Shown: positions 19,429-28,174, numbered from the stretch's first letter. The stretch is DNA of 49,230 nt from an uncultured Eubacteriales bacterium (GCA_900545085.1 UQXU01000005.1:1-49230), one strand, 5' to 3'. Translations and numbers: made by a program. Notes: generated from the letters alone by a model not told the origin.

Positions 19429-20023
19429 GGCGACGGGGAGACGAGAGCGCGAGACGCTTGCCATTCCTTCTATCGAGGCGCTGGAGGTCGAGCGCAAGCG
19501 CATTCGGCGCGGCAAACAATATAAAAAAGTGATTGGCAACACGATTGCAATCCTGCTGGTGGTCGCGGCGGTTGCCGTTCTGATCGCCACGCTGTTCCTG
19601 CCGGTGCTCCAGGTGTCAGGCGACAGCATGGAACCCACGTTGGAGGATGGCGATGTAATTGTACTGATAAAAACAAAGGACTTCGACACCGGTCAGCTCG
19701 TCGGATTGCGGCTGGACGGCGAGGTTTTGTTAAAGCGTATTATCGGCGGCCCGGGAGATTGGATTAACATTGATTCGGACGGCAACGTCTACGTCAACGG
19801 CGAGCTTCTGGAAGAGCCGTATCTGACGGAGAAGGCGCTGGGTGACACAGATCTGGAGTATCCCTATCAGGTTCCGGATAACAGCTACTTCGTCCTGGGA
19901 GACCATCGGTCTGTATCGATTGACAGTCGAAACAGCTCGATAGGATGTATCCCATATGATCAAATCATAGGTCGGGTGCTGATTTGTATCTGGCCGCTGT
20001 CCCGGATTTCCGGAGCAATATGA
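19421..20023 (+). CDS. lepB: Signal peptidase I dedicated to the pilus locus
   Basis: A 200-aa type I signal peptidase (S26). A basic 36-residue cytoplasmic N-terminus is followed by one membrane helix (about 38-62). The serine nucleophile is Ser69 in VSGDSMEPT and the general base is Lys105 in LLKRIIGGPGD. GDHRSVSIDSRNSSIGCIP is the conserved box E (usually GDNRxxSxDSR; the Asn is His here). A signal peptidase inside a pilus operon is common in Gram-positive loci, where it may process pilin signal peptides or act as an assembly factor (SipA-like). Unlike some SipA proteins, this one retains the catalytic pair and should be active. The adhesin gene begins 13 bp after its stop. Confidence 0.93.
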   Translation: MSRATGRRERETLAIPSIEALEVERKRIRRGKQYKKVIGNTIAILLVVAAVAVLIATLFLPVLQVSGDSMEPTLEDGDVIVLIKTKDFDTGQLVGLRLDGEVLLKRIIGGPGDWINIDSDGNVYVNGELLEEPYLTEKALGDTDLEYPYQVPDNSYFVLGDHRSVSIDSRNSSIGCIPYDQIIGRVLICIWPLSRISGAI

Positions 20024-20035
20024 GAGGATGACAAG

Positions 20036-23000
20036 ATGAAAGACACAGTAAAACAATTCGTTGGTCAAGCGAAGCGGAATCGCTCCCGGAAGAAACGGGC
20101 GGCGGCGGTCCTGATGGCGATGTCTTTGGTAGTCGCCACCGGCGTGACCTGGTCGCTCCATTCCACCGGCGTGAGCAAGTCGACAGATACCTACTGCGGC
20201 ATTGCTGAACACACGCATACGGAGGATTGCGAGACAAAGACGCTGGTCTGCGGCTATGGCGAAGCGTCCGATTCGGAAACCGCCGGGCATACGCATACCG
20301 ACGCATGCTATGAGGAACAGAAAGTGCTCACGTGCGGGCTGGATGAAACGGAGGGGCATACCCATTCCGACAGCTGCTACACGACGGAGCGAGTGCTCAC
20401 CTGCGGGCAGGAGGAATCGGGAGCGGCGTCAGGCCACGTGCATACCGACGCATGCTACGAGACTGAGTACACCTGCGGCTATGAGCAGGAGCACACCCAC
20501 ACGCTGGCGTGCTACTCCAACCCTGAGGCAGACTTAGAGACTGCGGCGGATTGGGAAAAGACATTCGCCGAGGTGGAGCTGAGCGGGAAAGCCGGGGAGG
20601 ACGTCGTGGCGATCGCCAAGACCCAGCTGGGCTACGCGGAGAGCACCGATAACTATAAAGTAGAGACGGTGGACGGCGCGGAAGTGACCAAGGGCTACAC
20701 GCGCTACGGCGAGTGGTACGGCGACGAATACGGAGACTGGTGCGCTATGTTCGCGTCCTTCTGTCTGCACTATGCGAACGTGGAATATCCGACGGAATCG
20801 AGCTGCGCCGAATGGGTGAAAGACCTGAAGAGCGTGACGACCATGCAGGCGTGGAGCGCCCCGGAGGCGTGGACCCCTGCCATAGGCGATTTGATATTCT
20901 TCGATAGAGACGGCGACGGCACGCCGGATCACGTGGGCATTGTATCCGCGCTGACGGCGGACGGCGCTGAGCTGGCGGCGAACGCAGACGTGAGCACGGC
21001 GGACGGCATAAAGACAATCGAAGGCAACTCTAACGATAAGGTTGCCGAACAATCCTATAAATTAGATGACAGCACTATCATAGGCTACAGCGAGATGCCT
21101 GTTGAACTGGACGAAGGAACTAAGCAGACGCTGAGCGCTGCTTGTGATGAATACACGGTGACGGTCTCTTATGACGCAAGCGCGAACATTCCCGATGGCG
21201 CGGAGCTTGTCGTAGAGAAGGTGGATGAAATACCCGCCGCCGATGAGCTGGAACAGACCATCGCGGGAGCAGAAGGTGCGCCAGCGACGGACGATGCGGA
21301 AGCGATTGAATCTGCCGACGGTTCTCAGGATGCGGAAGCGGATGCTTCCTCCGTGACCCCGCTGTTCCGCCTGAATATCAGCTTTATGCTGAACGGACAG
21401 GAGATTGAACCCGCCGCGGGCAGCTCGGTTGACGTTCAGATTACAATTTCCGGCGGTCTCGGCGTGGAGAAAGGAACGTCCATTGGCATTGTACATTACA
21501 AGAATGACGGCAATGTCGAAATTATTAAAAATGTTGCAGACCAAAGTCAAGAGTCCGAGGACAACTCTCTGAACTTCAGTATGAATAGCTTCTCTGAGGT
21601 GGTGGCTTATGCGGATAACACTGTGACAACCGTTTCCGATGTGACCGCTGTAGAAATCGAGGACACCATCGCTTCGGATGGTCGCTACAGCATTAAAGTG
21701 ACCGCCAATGGGAATATCTACACCGGCGAGGAAGCGGCTGACATTTTGAAAGAGAGCGGCTATACCGTATCTTGGAGCATGAACGGTGCCGACATCACCT
21801 TGGGTCAGACTCTCACGACCACAAACGGCAACAAGCTGGCTTCGGATGCGGATGGCGGCTGGGTGAATGTCGGCCTCCTGCAAGGCGGTGGAGAAACGTT
21901 TGTTGTGACAATTAGCAAGGCGGGTACGACAGATGTTATAAGCTCCAAGACCTGTTCCTATTCCGCTTCGCTGAAGAACGGCTCCTTTGAGAGTCCGGAG
22001 CAGACTGACAGTAGCAAGGGCAACATTTACATTACCGACAACAACGGCGGAAGCCCCTACTACTGGCAGACCACTGCGCCTCAGGCCACATGGAATGGCG
22101 GCTCCGGCTATATCGAAATAGGCGTTGTGAACAACAAAGGTTTAGAGAATTACGGCGCTTCCACAAGCAACGGAACTATCACGACCCCGGATGATGGAAA
22201 TCAGTTCGCAGAGCTGAACGCCGAGGATTACGGCGCGCTCTACCAGACCGTTTTGACCATGCCCGGTCAGACCCTGAATTGGCAGTTTTACCATAGGGCG
22301 AGAACCGCAGGGACAACTTTAAGTGTCGGCAGCAGTGACAAGATGTCCATGCTGATCGTGCCGGAGGAGCTGGCAGTCTCTCTGAATTTGAAGACGCAGG
22401 AGGCTCTGAGTGAGCTTTATAACAAACTGAATACTGGAAGCGGCGACGTGGATGGAGAATACACCTACACAACCGAAGATAACAAAACCTACACAATCTA
22501 CGTCTGCGACAGCACCTCGACTATCCAAACGTATCGAAGTGGTAGGGACAACAAGCTCTACGCCGAATGGGAGCATAAGGAAGGGGACTTTACCGTGCCG
22601 GATGGGCAATATCTGACCCGCTTTTTCTTCATGGCGCAGTCTACCGCCTCTGACAGTACGGGTACGGACAGTAAAAGAGGAATGACAATCGGTAACCTGC
22701 TGGATAACGTGTGGTTTTCCCAGGATGCGCCTCCTGCCGCTCAGGGCACTGCAGAGATAACGGTTTACAAAGATGTAAGCGGTCTGTCCGAGACTGAAGC
22801 AACGGACGTTCTGAATAAAGCAGGTCTGATTAAGGAAGATCTGATTAAGGAAGATTTAAATACCAATTGCACCTTAACGAAAATAACCAGTATCGGCAAC
22901 GGCGTATGGCGCGGAACTTATAAGCTGGAAATTCCCAGCATCACTTCCGGCAGTGCTGCAATATCGCACACTTATACAGAGGATATTGGCCAGGCGAAAG

Positions 23001-23671
23001 TGGACGGTTACAACTGCACAACCACGGTGACCGCTAATGGCGAAACAAAAAGCGAAACAAGTGCAACTGTCACAGTCAACTATGACGAAAACTCAAAAAC
23101 AGTTATATTTACCAATACATACACTCCATGCACTAAGGATGTGGTAATCCAAAAGACGAACGCAGAGGGAACAACATCCCTGGCGGGCGCGGAGTTCCGG
23201 CTTTACAAGCTAAGCGAAGATGACAGCAAGACAAAGCTTTACTATAAGCTCTCTGAGACAGGAGTGAGCTGGTCTGAAGAAGCCGTGAACCTGACGGCGG
23301 ACGTGGATGACGCGTCGAAGTTTGCGGTTTCGAGCCTTCCCTACGGGACTTACTACCTGGTGGAAACGAAGGCGCCGGACGGCTATAACAAGCTGACCGA
23401 ACCCGTTATGATTACAGTGGATAGCAGCGGCGTGACCGCGATGAAAGACGTCGAAAGCGACGCCACAAGCACGAACTATACAGTGGTGACTAATCCGGAG
23501 GGCAGCGAGGCTGAATATACGGTAAAAATCACTAACTCCGCGGGGCAGCAGCTGCCCCAAACCGGCGGAGCCGGAACGACAATGTTTACACTGGGCGGGC
23601 TCGCCTTGATGGCAGGTGCGCTCGTGTATGGATGCGGATTGAGGCGCAGGCGCGTGGGGAGAGCCGATTGA
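20036..23671 (+). CDS. LPXTG-anchored CHAP-domain surface adhesin (pilus tip candidate)
   Basis: 1211 aa. A signal/membrane segment lies at about 21-45. Residues about 54-160 hold five HxHxxxC units (HTHTEDC, HTHTDAC, HTHSDSC, HVHTDAC, HTHTLAC) alternating with CG motifs, a Cys/His-rich repeat that could bind metal. A CHAP amidase/peptidase domain follows (about 185-345), with Cys236 in DWCAMFASFC and His299 in PDHVGIV as likely catalytic residues. A carbohydrate-binding-like beta domain is suggested at about 645-770 (LKNGSFESP ... FAELNAEDYGALYQTV). A SpaA/Cna-B domain near 1040-1150 ends in an E-box (LVETKAPDGYN). LPQTG at 1173-1177, a hydrophobic helix and RRRR form the sorting signal. Size, place before the major pilin and domains fit a tip adhesin. 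A 15-bp in-frame tandem duplication encodes LIKED twice. Confidence 0.9.
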   Translation: MKDTVKQFVGQAKRNRSRKKRAAAVLMAMSLVVATGVTWSLHSTGVSKSTDTYCGIAEHTHTEDCETKTLVCGYGEASDSETAGHTHTDACYEEQKVLTCGLDETEGHTHSDSCYTTERVLTCGQEESGAASGHVHTDACYETEYTCGYEQEHTHTLACYSNPEADLETAADWEKTFAEVELSGKAGEDVVAIAKTQLGYAESTDNYKVETVDGAEVTKGYTRYGEWYGDEYGDWCAMFASFCLHYANVEYPTESSCAEWVKDLKSVTTMQAWSAPEAWTPAIGDLIFFDRDGDGTPDHVGIVSALTADGAELAANADVSTADGIKTIEGNSNDKVAEQSYKLDDSTIIGYSEMPVELDEGTKQTLSAACDEYTVTVSYDASANIPDGAELVVEKVDEIPAADELEQTIAGAEGAPATDDAEAIESADGSQDAEADASSVTPLFRLNISFMLNGQEIEPAAGSSVDVQITISGGLGVEKGTSIGIVHYKNDGNVEIIKNVADQSQESEDNSLNFSMNSFSEVVAYADNTVTTVSDVTAVEIEDTIASDGRYSIKVTANGNIYTGEEAADILKESGYTVSWSMNGADITLGQTLTTTNGNKLASDADGGWVNVGLLQGGGETFVVTISKAGTTDVISSKTCSYSASLKNGSFESPEQTDSSKGNIYITDNNGGSPYYWQTTAPQATWNGGSGYIEIGVVNNKGLENYGASTSNGTITTPDDGNQFAELNAEDYGALYQTVLTMPGQTLNWQFYHRARTAGTTLSVGSSDKMSMLIVPEELAVSLNLKTQEALSELYNKLNTGSGDVDGEYTYTTEDNKTYTIYVCDSTSTIQTYRSGRDNKLYAEWEHKEGDFTVPDGQYLTRFFFMAQSTASDSTGTDSKRGMTIGNLLDNVWFSQDAPPAAQGTAEITVYKDVSGLSETEATDVLNKAGLIKEDLIKEDLNTNCTLTKITSIGNGVWRGTYKLEIPSITSGSAAISHTYTEDIGQAKVDGYNCTTTVTANGETKSETSATVTVNYDENSKTVIFTNTYTPCTKDVVIQKTNAEGTTSLAGAEFRLYKLSEDDSKTKLYYKLSETGVSWSEEAVNLTADVDDASKFAVSSLPYGTYYLVETKAPDGYNKLTEPVMITVDSSGVTAMKDVESDATSTNYTVVTNPEGSEAEYTVKITNSAGQQLPQTGGAGTTMFTLGGLALMAGALVYGCGLRRRRVGRAD
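22826..22855 (+). repeat. In-frame 15-bp tandem duplication in the adhesin gene
   Basis: CTGATTAAGGAAGAT occurs twice back to back, encoding LIKED-LIKED. Because the unit is a multiple of 3, slippage would change length without a frameshift. Confidence 0.85.
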
Positions 23672-23704
23672 AGCATCCGAAATAGATCGCGTTTCCCAAA
23701 GACG

Positions 23705-23724
23705 GGCTGTCGGGCTCGGCAGCC
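23705..23724 (+). other. GC-rich hairpin between adhesin and major pilin genes
   Basis: GGCTGTCG/CGGCAGCC stem (one G-U) with loop GGCT. No T run follows, so it is more likely an RNA processing or stability element than a terminator. It sits 66 bp before the major pilin ATG, where transcript levels may need to change. Confidence 0.5.
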
Positions 23725-23790
23725 TGCCAACGCGAAAAAAAGCGAGAAAAAAATGAAACGAGAAAAACACAAGAAAGGAAAAAAACATCT

Positions 23791-25284
23791 ATGAAAATGC
23801 TAAAAAAAGTCGGCATGGTCGTACTCGCGCTGGCGTTCAGCATGGCTTTCGGCGCGACGGCGTTCGCACAGGACGTGGCGTCTGGTGCTGGCGGGAACGC
23901 AAGCATCACCGTCAACAACGCCTCCAAGGGTGAGACTTACAGCGTTTACAAGCTGTTCGACGCAACCGTTACCGGTACTGAGAAAGGCTCCATCGCCTAC
24001 AGCGGAACTATTCCGGAAAGTCTGGAAGCATATTTCACAGCAGACAGTGCTGGCAACATCTCTGCGACAGATTTAACCGGTAATACTGAAGGCTTAACTG
24101 AAGAAAGCAGGATTGCAGCGCTGAAAGCATGGGCTGGGAGCAAGGCTGTAACTCCCGTGGCTACAGGTGATGGCGATGGCAGCAAGCTGACATTCACAGG
24201 TCTGACATATGGCTATTATGTCATCACCAGCACGCAGGGCAAAGGTGCAAACATCACCGTAACATCTACAAACCCGAATGCTGTAATCTATGACAAGAAC
24301 AGCACTTCGCCGACTCCCGGTCAAAATGGGCTGAAAACTGTAGATGATGACGATGTCTCTATCGGCGACACCGTAACCTACACGATTAACTTCAAGGCTT
24401 CCAACCACGAGGGTTCCGGTGAAGAAGCGACACAGATCACGGAGTACGTGATCACGGATACTCTGCCGAACTTCCTGAGTGATGTGAAAGTAACTTCTGT
24501 CAAGGTCGGTGAACAAAATATCACAGTCGAAAATGATAATAATGAGTATGTACTACCGCAGTTCGACGAAGAAGGCAAAATAACACTGAGCTGGGTTGAT
24601 GAAAGTAGAAACAGCAAGTATGCAAACGGCGTAGAAGTGACCATCACCTATACCGGCGTTGTGAACGACAAAATGGTTGTCGGCGGCGGGGAATCCAACG
24701 AGAACGAAGTAAAAGTGACTTGGACAGGAAATGATAACGGCTTGACCGATAAAGAAGTAATCAGTACATATGCTGCAGCTATCCAGAAGATAACACATGG
24801 AACTTTGGAGTCGGATGAGATTAAGCTGGCAGGCGCTGAGTTCGCTGCAAAGGGTCTGACAGTAACTGGTAGTGACGGTCTATACACAGTTGTTTCTTAT
24901 GATCCGAATTCTACAACTCTGGGTACTACGATGCAGTGCGACGCCAACGGTTACCTGATCATCAAGGGTCTGGATTCTACTGAGACGCTGAAAGTTACTG
25001 AGACCAAGGCTCCTGACGGCTACAACAAGCTGAACGGTGAATTCGAACTGACGGCAACTAAAACAACTGAAACAACAGTTATTACTACTGACGATAATAC
25101 GAAAGTCATTACGGTAACGAGTGGCGCTCCGACAGCTAAAGAAGTTGTAAACAATAAGGGCGAACAGCTTCCCTCCACAGGCGGCATGGGCACGACGCTC
25201 TTCTATGTGGTCGGCGGACTGCTCGTTGTCGGCGCGGCTGTGACTATGGTAGTCAGAAAGCGCATGACCGGCTATGAGGACTAA
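23791..25284 (+). CDS. Major pilin, isopeptide-forming fimbrial protein with LPSTG sorting signal
   Basis: 497 aa. A classical signal peptide (KKVGMVVLALAFSMAFGATAFAQ, about 5-27) is followed by SpaH/EbpB-type domains: an N-terminal domain beginning SITVNNASKGETYSVYKLFD, a middle domain with DTVTYTINFKA, and a C-terminal SpaA domain with the E-box TETKAPDGYN. IYDKN near residue 168 occupies the place of the pilin-motif lysine used by class C sortases to join subunits. LPSTG is at 460-464, then a hydrophobic helix and the KRMTGYED tail. The ribosome-binding site AGAAAGGAAA is good. It lies between the adhesin and the class C sortase, the standard order for shaft pilins. Asn/Thr-rich composition and many GAA/AAA codons suggest high expression when ON. 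Confidence 0.92.
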   Translation: MKMLKKVGMVVLALAFSMAFGATAFAQDVASGAGGNASITVNNASKGETYSVYKLFDATVTGTEKGSIAYSGTIPESLEAYFTADSAGNISATDLTGNTEGLTEESRIAALKAWAGSKAVTPVATGDGDGSKLTFTGLTYGYYVITSTQGKGANITVTSTNPNAVIYDKNSTSPTPGQNGLKTVDDDDVSIGDTVTYTINFKASNHEGSGEEATQITEYVITDTLPNFLSDVKVTSVKVGEQNITVENDNNEYVLPQFDEEGKITLSWVDESRNSKYANGVEVTITYTGVVNDKMVVGGGESNENEVKVTWTGNDNGLTDKEVISTYAAAIQKITHGTLESDEIKLAGAEFAAKGLTVTGSDGLYTVVSYDPNSTTLGTTMQCDANGYLIIKGLDSTETLKVTETKAPDGYNKLNGEFELTATKTTETTVITTDDNTKVITVTSGAPTAKEVVNNKGEQLPSTGGMGTTLFYVVGGLLVVGAAVTMVVRKRMTGYED

Positions 25285-25328
25285 TACTCCTTTCGCTGAT
25301 TTTGCATAAATCAAAATTATCATCCTCC

Positions 25329-25413
25329 GCCCCCGGGGAGCGCGTCCCCCGGGGTGCGGGGATGGTAACAGCAGAGAGAATTTCACGAAAGGCGAGATTC
25401 TCCGTGCTGTTAC
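25329..25413 (+). other. Two strong stem-loops between major pilin and class C sortase
   Basis: The first is a very GC-rich hairpin built from two copies of CCCCGGGG (25331-25338 and 25347-25354). The second pairs GTAACAGCA (25365-25373) with TGCTGTTAC (25405-25413) and has further inner pairs (AGAAT/ATTCT). Neither ends in a T run. They likely set the 3' end or stability of pilin mRNA relative to the downstream sortase. Confidence 0.65.
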
Positions 25414-25461
25414 GAATTAACACTGCATTCGCCTATCGCACGGGAGAGGACCATATGGCAG

Positions 25462-26292
25462 ATGGATAGAGAAAAACATCAAAAAAAACGAAATAAATCC
25501 ACTATCATTCTGATTCTGGTCTTTCTGGTCGGCCTCGGCGTCCTGCTCTACCCCGGCTTCTCGAACTGGTGGAACAGCCGCGTGCAGTCCCGCGCCATTG
25601 TGGATTATGAAGCTGCGCTGGCGCAGCTTACGCCGCAGGATTACACCGCGGAGTTTGAAAAAGCCGACGCTTACAACTCCGCCCTGCGCGCGCTCGCCGC
25701 GCCGCTCTCGGATTACGCTCAGGCGCCCGGCTATGCGGATGCGCTGAACGTCTCGGGCAGCGGCATGATGGGCTATATAACCATCCCGCGCATCAGCGTG
25801 AAGCTCCCGATATATCACGGCACGTCGGACGCCGTCCTCGCCGGAGCCGCGGGGCATCTGGAAGGGACCTCGCTCCCCGTCGGCGGAGAGAGCACGCACG
25901 CCGTTATCTCCGCGCATCGCGGATTGCCCAGCGCAAAGCTGTTCACCAATCTGGACGCGCTCAAAGAGGGAGATACCTTCACGATTAAAATTCTCGACCG
26001 CACGCTGACGTATCAGGTCGATCAAATCCGCATTGTGGAGCCGGACGACCTGTCCGAGCTGAGCGTCGTCGAGGGGCAGGACTATGTCACCCTGCTCACC
26101 TGCACGCCATACGGCATAAACACGCATCGCCTGCTCGTGCGCGGCGTGCGCATTGACAACGCGGACGGACCGACGTTTACCAGCGAAGCATACGAGCTGG
26201 ATTCTGCGATGCTCACGCCCATTGTGGCTGCGCCGCTGCTGCTCATTCTATTGATTATCCTTCTGGTGAAGTACAGGAGGAAGAGACGATAA
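25462..26292 (+). CDS. Class C (pilin-polymerising) sortase
   Basis: A 276-aa transpeptidase that cleaves LPXTG-type signals and joins pilin subunits through isopeptide bonds. An N-terminal membrane helix (about 14-32) and a C-terminal one (about 250-268) flank the catalytic domain, as usual in class C. Catalytic residues: His152 (VISAHRGLPSAKLF), Cys214 (TLLTCTPYG) and Arg223 (NTHRLLVRG). The region between the membrane helix and GYITIPRI would contain the lid, but a canonical DPF/W lid motif is not evident. GGGAGAGGA lies 11 bp before the ATG, a somewhat long spacing; an out-of-frame ATG at 25454 is closer and may reduce initiation. It lies between major and minor pilins. Confidence 0.92.
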   Translation: MDREKHQKKRNKSTIILILVFLVGLGVLLYPGFSNWWNSRVQSRAIVDYEAALAQLTPQDYTAEFEKADAYNSALRALAAPLSDYAQAPGYADALNVSGSGMMGYITIPRISVKLPIYHGTSDAVLAGAAGHLEGTSLPVGGESTHAVISAHRGLPSAKLFTNLDALKEGDTFTIKILDRTLTYQVDQIRIVEPDDLSELSVVEGQDYVTLLTCTPYGINTHRLLVRGVRIDNADGPTFTSEAYELDSAMLTPIVAAPLLLILLIILLVKYRRKRR

Positions 26293-26304
26293 GGAGAGAT
26301 CAAA

Positions 26305-27195
26305 ATGTCCAAGAAATTATTTAAAATCATAGGGAGCTTGACTCTGGCTCTTACCATGCTCTTCTCCCTGAATATGACCGCTTTCGCCTACACCCTGCTC
26401 GACACGGATAAGACCGGCTCGATTACGGTATCGCCGCAGAGCGGGCAGAGCCTCGGCACGTCGCTCACTCTGTATCGAGTGGCGGACGTCGTGGTGGATA
26501 ACGCCGACCAGAAATACGAACTCACCTCGGATTTCGCCGACAGCGACGCAGATCTGACTAGCCTGGACGACAGCGCGGGCCTGGCGCAGACGCTGTACGA
26601 ATATGCCCAAGCTAAAAAGCTCAGCGGCGAGTCCAAGGACGTGAGCGGAGACGGCACGGTGAAGTTTGAAAACCTGCCGCTGGGGCTGTATCTCATCGTG
26701 CAGGAGGCGGCGTCCGTGGGGGGCAGCGTCGTGAACCCCTTCCTCGTCAGCGTTCCCGTTGCGAACGAGGACGAGACGAGCTGGATATACGACGTGACCG
26801 CCGACCCGAAGGCGGAGAGCTATGAGCTGGTGGACGTGACCGTGCGCAAGGTCTGGAACGACGGGAAGAAGACAGAATCCCGCCCGTCCTCCGTTTCGGT
26901 CAGCCTGTATAAGGACGAAGCCCTGCTCGACACCGTGACGCTGGACAGCGCAAACGACTGGAGCTACACCTGGAGCGGGCTGGAGAAGAGCGACGGATAT
27001 TCCGTATCCGAGGCGGACGTGAAGAACTACGCCGCCACTTACAGCCAAAGCGGGTACGACTTCACCATCACGAATACATCTAAGCTCGCGCAGACAGGGC
27101 AGCTCAACTGGCCCGTGCCTCTGCTGGCGGGCTGCGGAGTCGTGCTGTTTGCCATCGGCTGGGCGATAGTCTATCTGAAAAAGAAAAAAGCTTAA
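26305..27195 (+). CDS. Minor pilin / Cna-B surface protein with LAQTG sorting signal
   Basis: 296 aa. The signal peptide is at about 5-28 (LFKIIGSLTLALTMLFSLNM). An N-terminal pilin-like domain begins GSITVSPQSGQSLGTSLTLY. A Cna-B domain follows at about 180-255 (DVTVRKVWNDGKKTESRPSS, then NDWSYTWSGLEK and YSVSEADV), where Lys and Glu probably form an internal isopeptide bond. The C-terminus carries LAQTGQLNWPVP (261-272), a hydrophobic helix and LKKKKA. LAQTG is not the LPXTG consensus of the other two surface proteins; I recall the same extended LAQTGQLNWPVP form from other gut Bacillota. The likely partner is the second sortase, directly downstream. Probable role: pilus base or a separate wall-anchored protein. 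Confidence 0.88.
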   Translation: MSKKLFKIIGSLTLALTMLFSLNMTAFAYTLLDTDKTGSITVSPQSGQSLGTSLTLYRVADVVVDNADQKYELTSDFADSDADLTSLDDSAGLAQTLYEYAQAKKLSGESKDVSGDGTVKFENLPLGLYLIVQEAASVGGSVVNPFLVSVPVANEDETSWIYDVTADPKAESYELVDVTVRKVWNDGKKTESRPSSVSVSLYKDEALLDTVTLDSANDWSYTWSGLEKSDGYSVSEADVKNYAATYSQSGYDFTITNTSKLAQTGQLNWPVPLLAGCGVVLFAIGWAIVYLKKKKA

Positions 27196-27306
27196 AATAT
27201 AAAAAGCTTAAAATTTAAATTGAAATTCTGCGAGAGGCAGGCTGTTCGCGCGGCGATAAACCGAGCCGCCGGCGGTCTGCTCTCTTTTGCTGCAAGGTAG
27301 TATATT

Positions 27307-27975
27307 ATGGCGGAGAAAAAGAGAAACTCATCCAAAATCGGATATGTCTGCATGGCGCTGGGCGTGATTCTCATCGCGGCGGCTGTCGCGCTGGTGCTGT
27401 ACAACCGAGGCGAGGACGCGCAGGCGGGGAGCGCGGCGGAGGACGTCATGCCCGCGCTGCGCAGCGCGATTAGCGGCGAAAATTCGTCAGAGCCGGAGCC
27501 GGAGAAAGACACAGAAACAAAAACAGAGACAGACGCAAAAGAAAATACGGAGGCGGCGCAGGACAGCGCAGGCGGCGCGGCGGGCGGAGTCGTCATAGAC
27601 GGCGAGAGCTACATGGGGTATCTCTCCATCCCCGTGCTCAAGCTGGAGCTGCCCGTCATGAGCGATTGGGACTATGCCAAGCTGAAAATCGCCCCCTGCC
27701 GCTATTTCGGCTCTGCGGAGACGGACGATTTAGTAATCTGCGCGCACAATTTTGACCGCCACTTCGGACGGCTGAAAAACCTGCGCGCGGGAGACCTGGT
27801 CACGTTCACCGACGCGGACGGCGTCAGCTTTATCTATGAGGTCAAAGCAATCGAAACGCTTCAGCCCACTCAGATCAGCGAAATGATACAGAGCGAGTAT
27901 GATTTGAGCCTGTACACCTGCACCTACGGCGGCCGAACCCGCGTGACCGTCAGATGCAGCCGAACGACAATCTAA
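27307..27975 (+). CDS. Second sortase, probably housekeeping/anchor type for LAQTG
   Basis: 222 aa. One N-terminal membrane helix (about 11-33), an acidic linker rich in Glu, Lys and Thr (about 58-90), then the sortase barrel. Catalytic residues: His147 (VICAHNFDRHFG), Cys205 (LYTCTYGGRT) and Arg210 or Arg212. It lacks the C-terminal membrane helix of class C and has no long class B insertion; the class is left open. Start ATG follows CAAGGTAG. Being next to the LAQTG protein suggests it recognises that signal or anchors the finished pilus. It is the last gene before the island's terminator. Confidence 0.88.
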   Translation: MAEKKRNSSKIGYVCMALGVILIAAAVALVLYNRGEDAQAGSAAEDVMPALRSAISGENSSEPEPEKDTETKTETDAKENTEAAQDSAGGAAGGVVIDGESYMGYLSIPVLKLELPVMSDWDYAKLKIAPCRYFGSAETDDLVICAHNFDRHFGRLKNLRAGDLVTFTDADGVSFIYEVKAIETLQPTQISEMIQSEYDLSLYTCTYGGRTRVTVRCSRTTI

Positions 27976-27983
27976 AATAAAAA

Positions 27984-28040
27984 AAGACTGCCTTTCCGTA
28001 GTTCGGATTGAATTACAGAAAAGCAGCCTTTGTCTTTTGC
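27984..28040 (+). terminator. Long hairpin at the end of the pilus operon
   Basis: CTGCCTTTCCGTA (27988-28000) pairs with TACAGAAAAGCAG (28014-28026), two G-U pairs, 13-nt loop, within an outer AAAGAC...GTCTTT. Downstream DNA is T-rich (CCTTTGTCTTTT). It is the probable operon terminator. Confidence 0.6.
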
Positions 28041-28062
28041 GCAGCTTTGCGTCAGCCCGAGC

Positions 28063-28147
28063 GCACACATAAAAAGCAAAATTAATTAAAAAATTTAATT
28101 AAAAATTTTAATTGAAAGATTTGATTGAAAAAAAGCCGAATGTGTGC
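28063..28147. repeat. AT-rich segment bounded by an 8-bp inverted repeat at the island's right edge
   Basis: GCACACAT at 28063-28070 and ATGTGTGC at 28140-28147 flank about 70 bp of nearly pure A/T with many TTAATT/AATTAA palindromes. It may be a terminator/promoter region or a scar at the junction between island and core. Confidence 0.4.
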
Positions 28148-28174
28148 TAATGTGGCAGCGGAGAGGTGGGATAT

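Noticed and set aside
25331..25354. Intrinsic terminator after the major pilin
   Set aside because: The stem is strong but there is no T run on either strand, so it is listed as a stem-loop element only.
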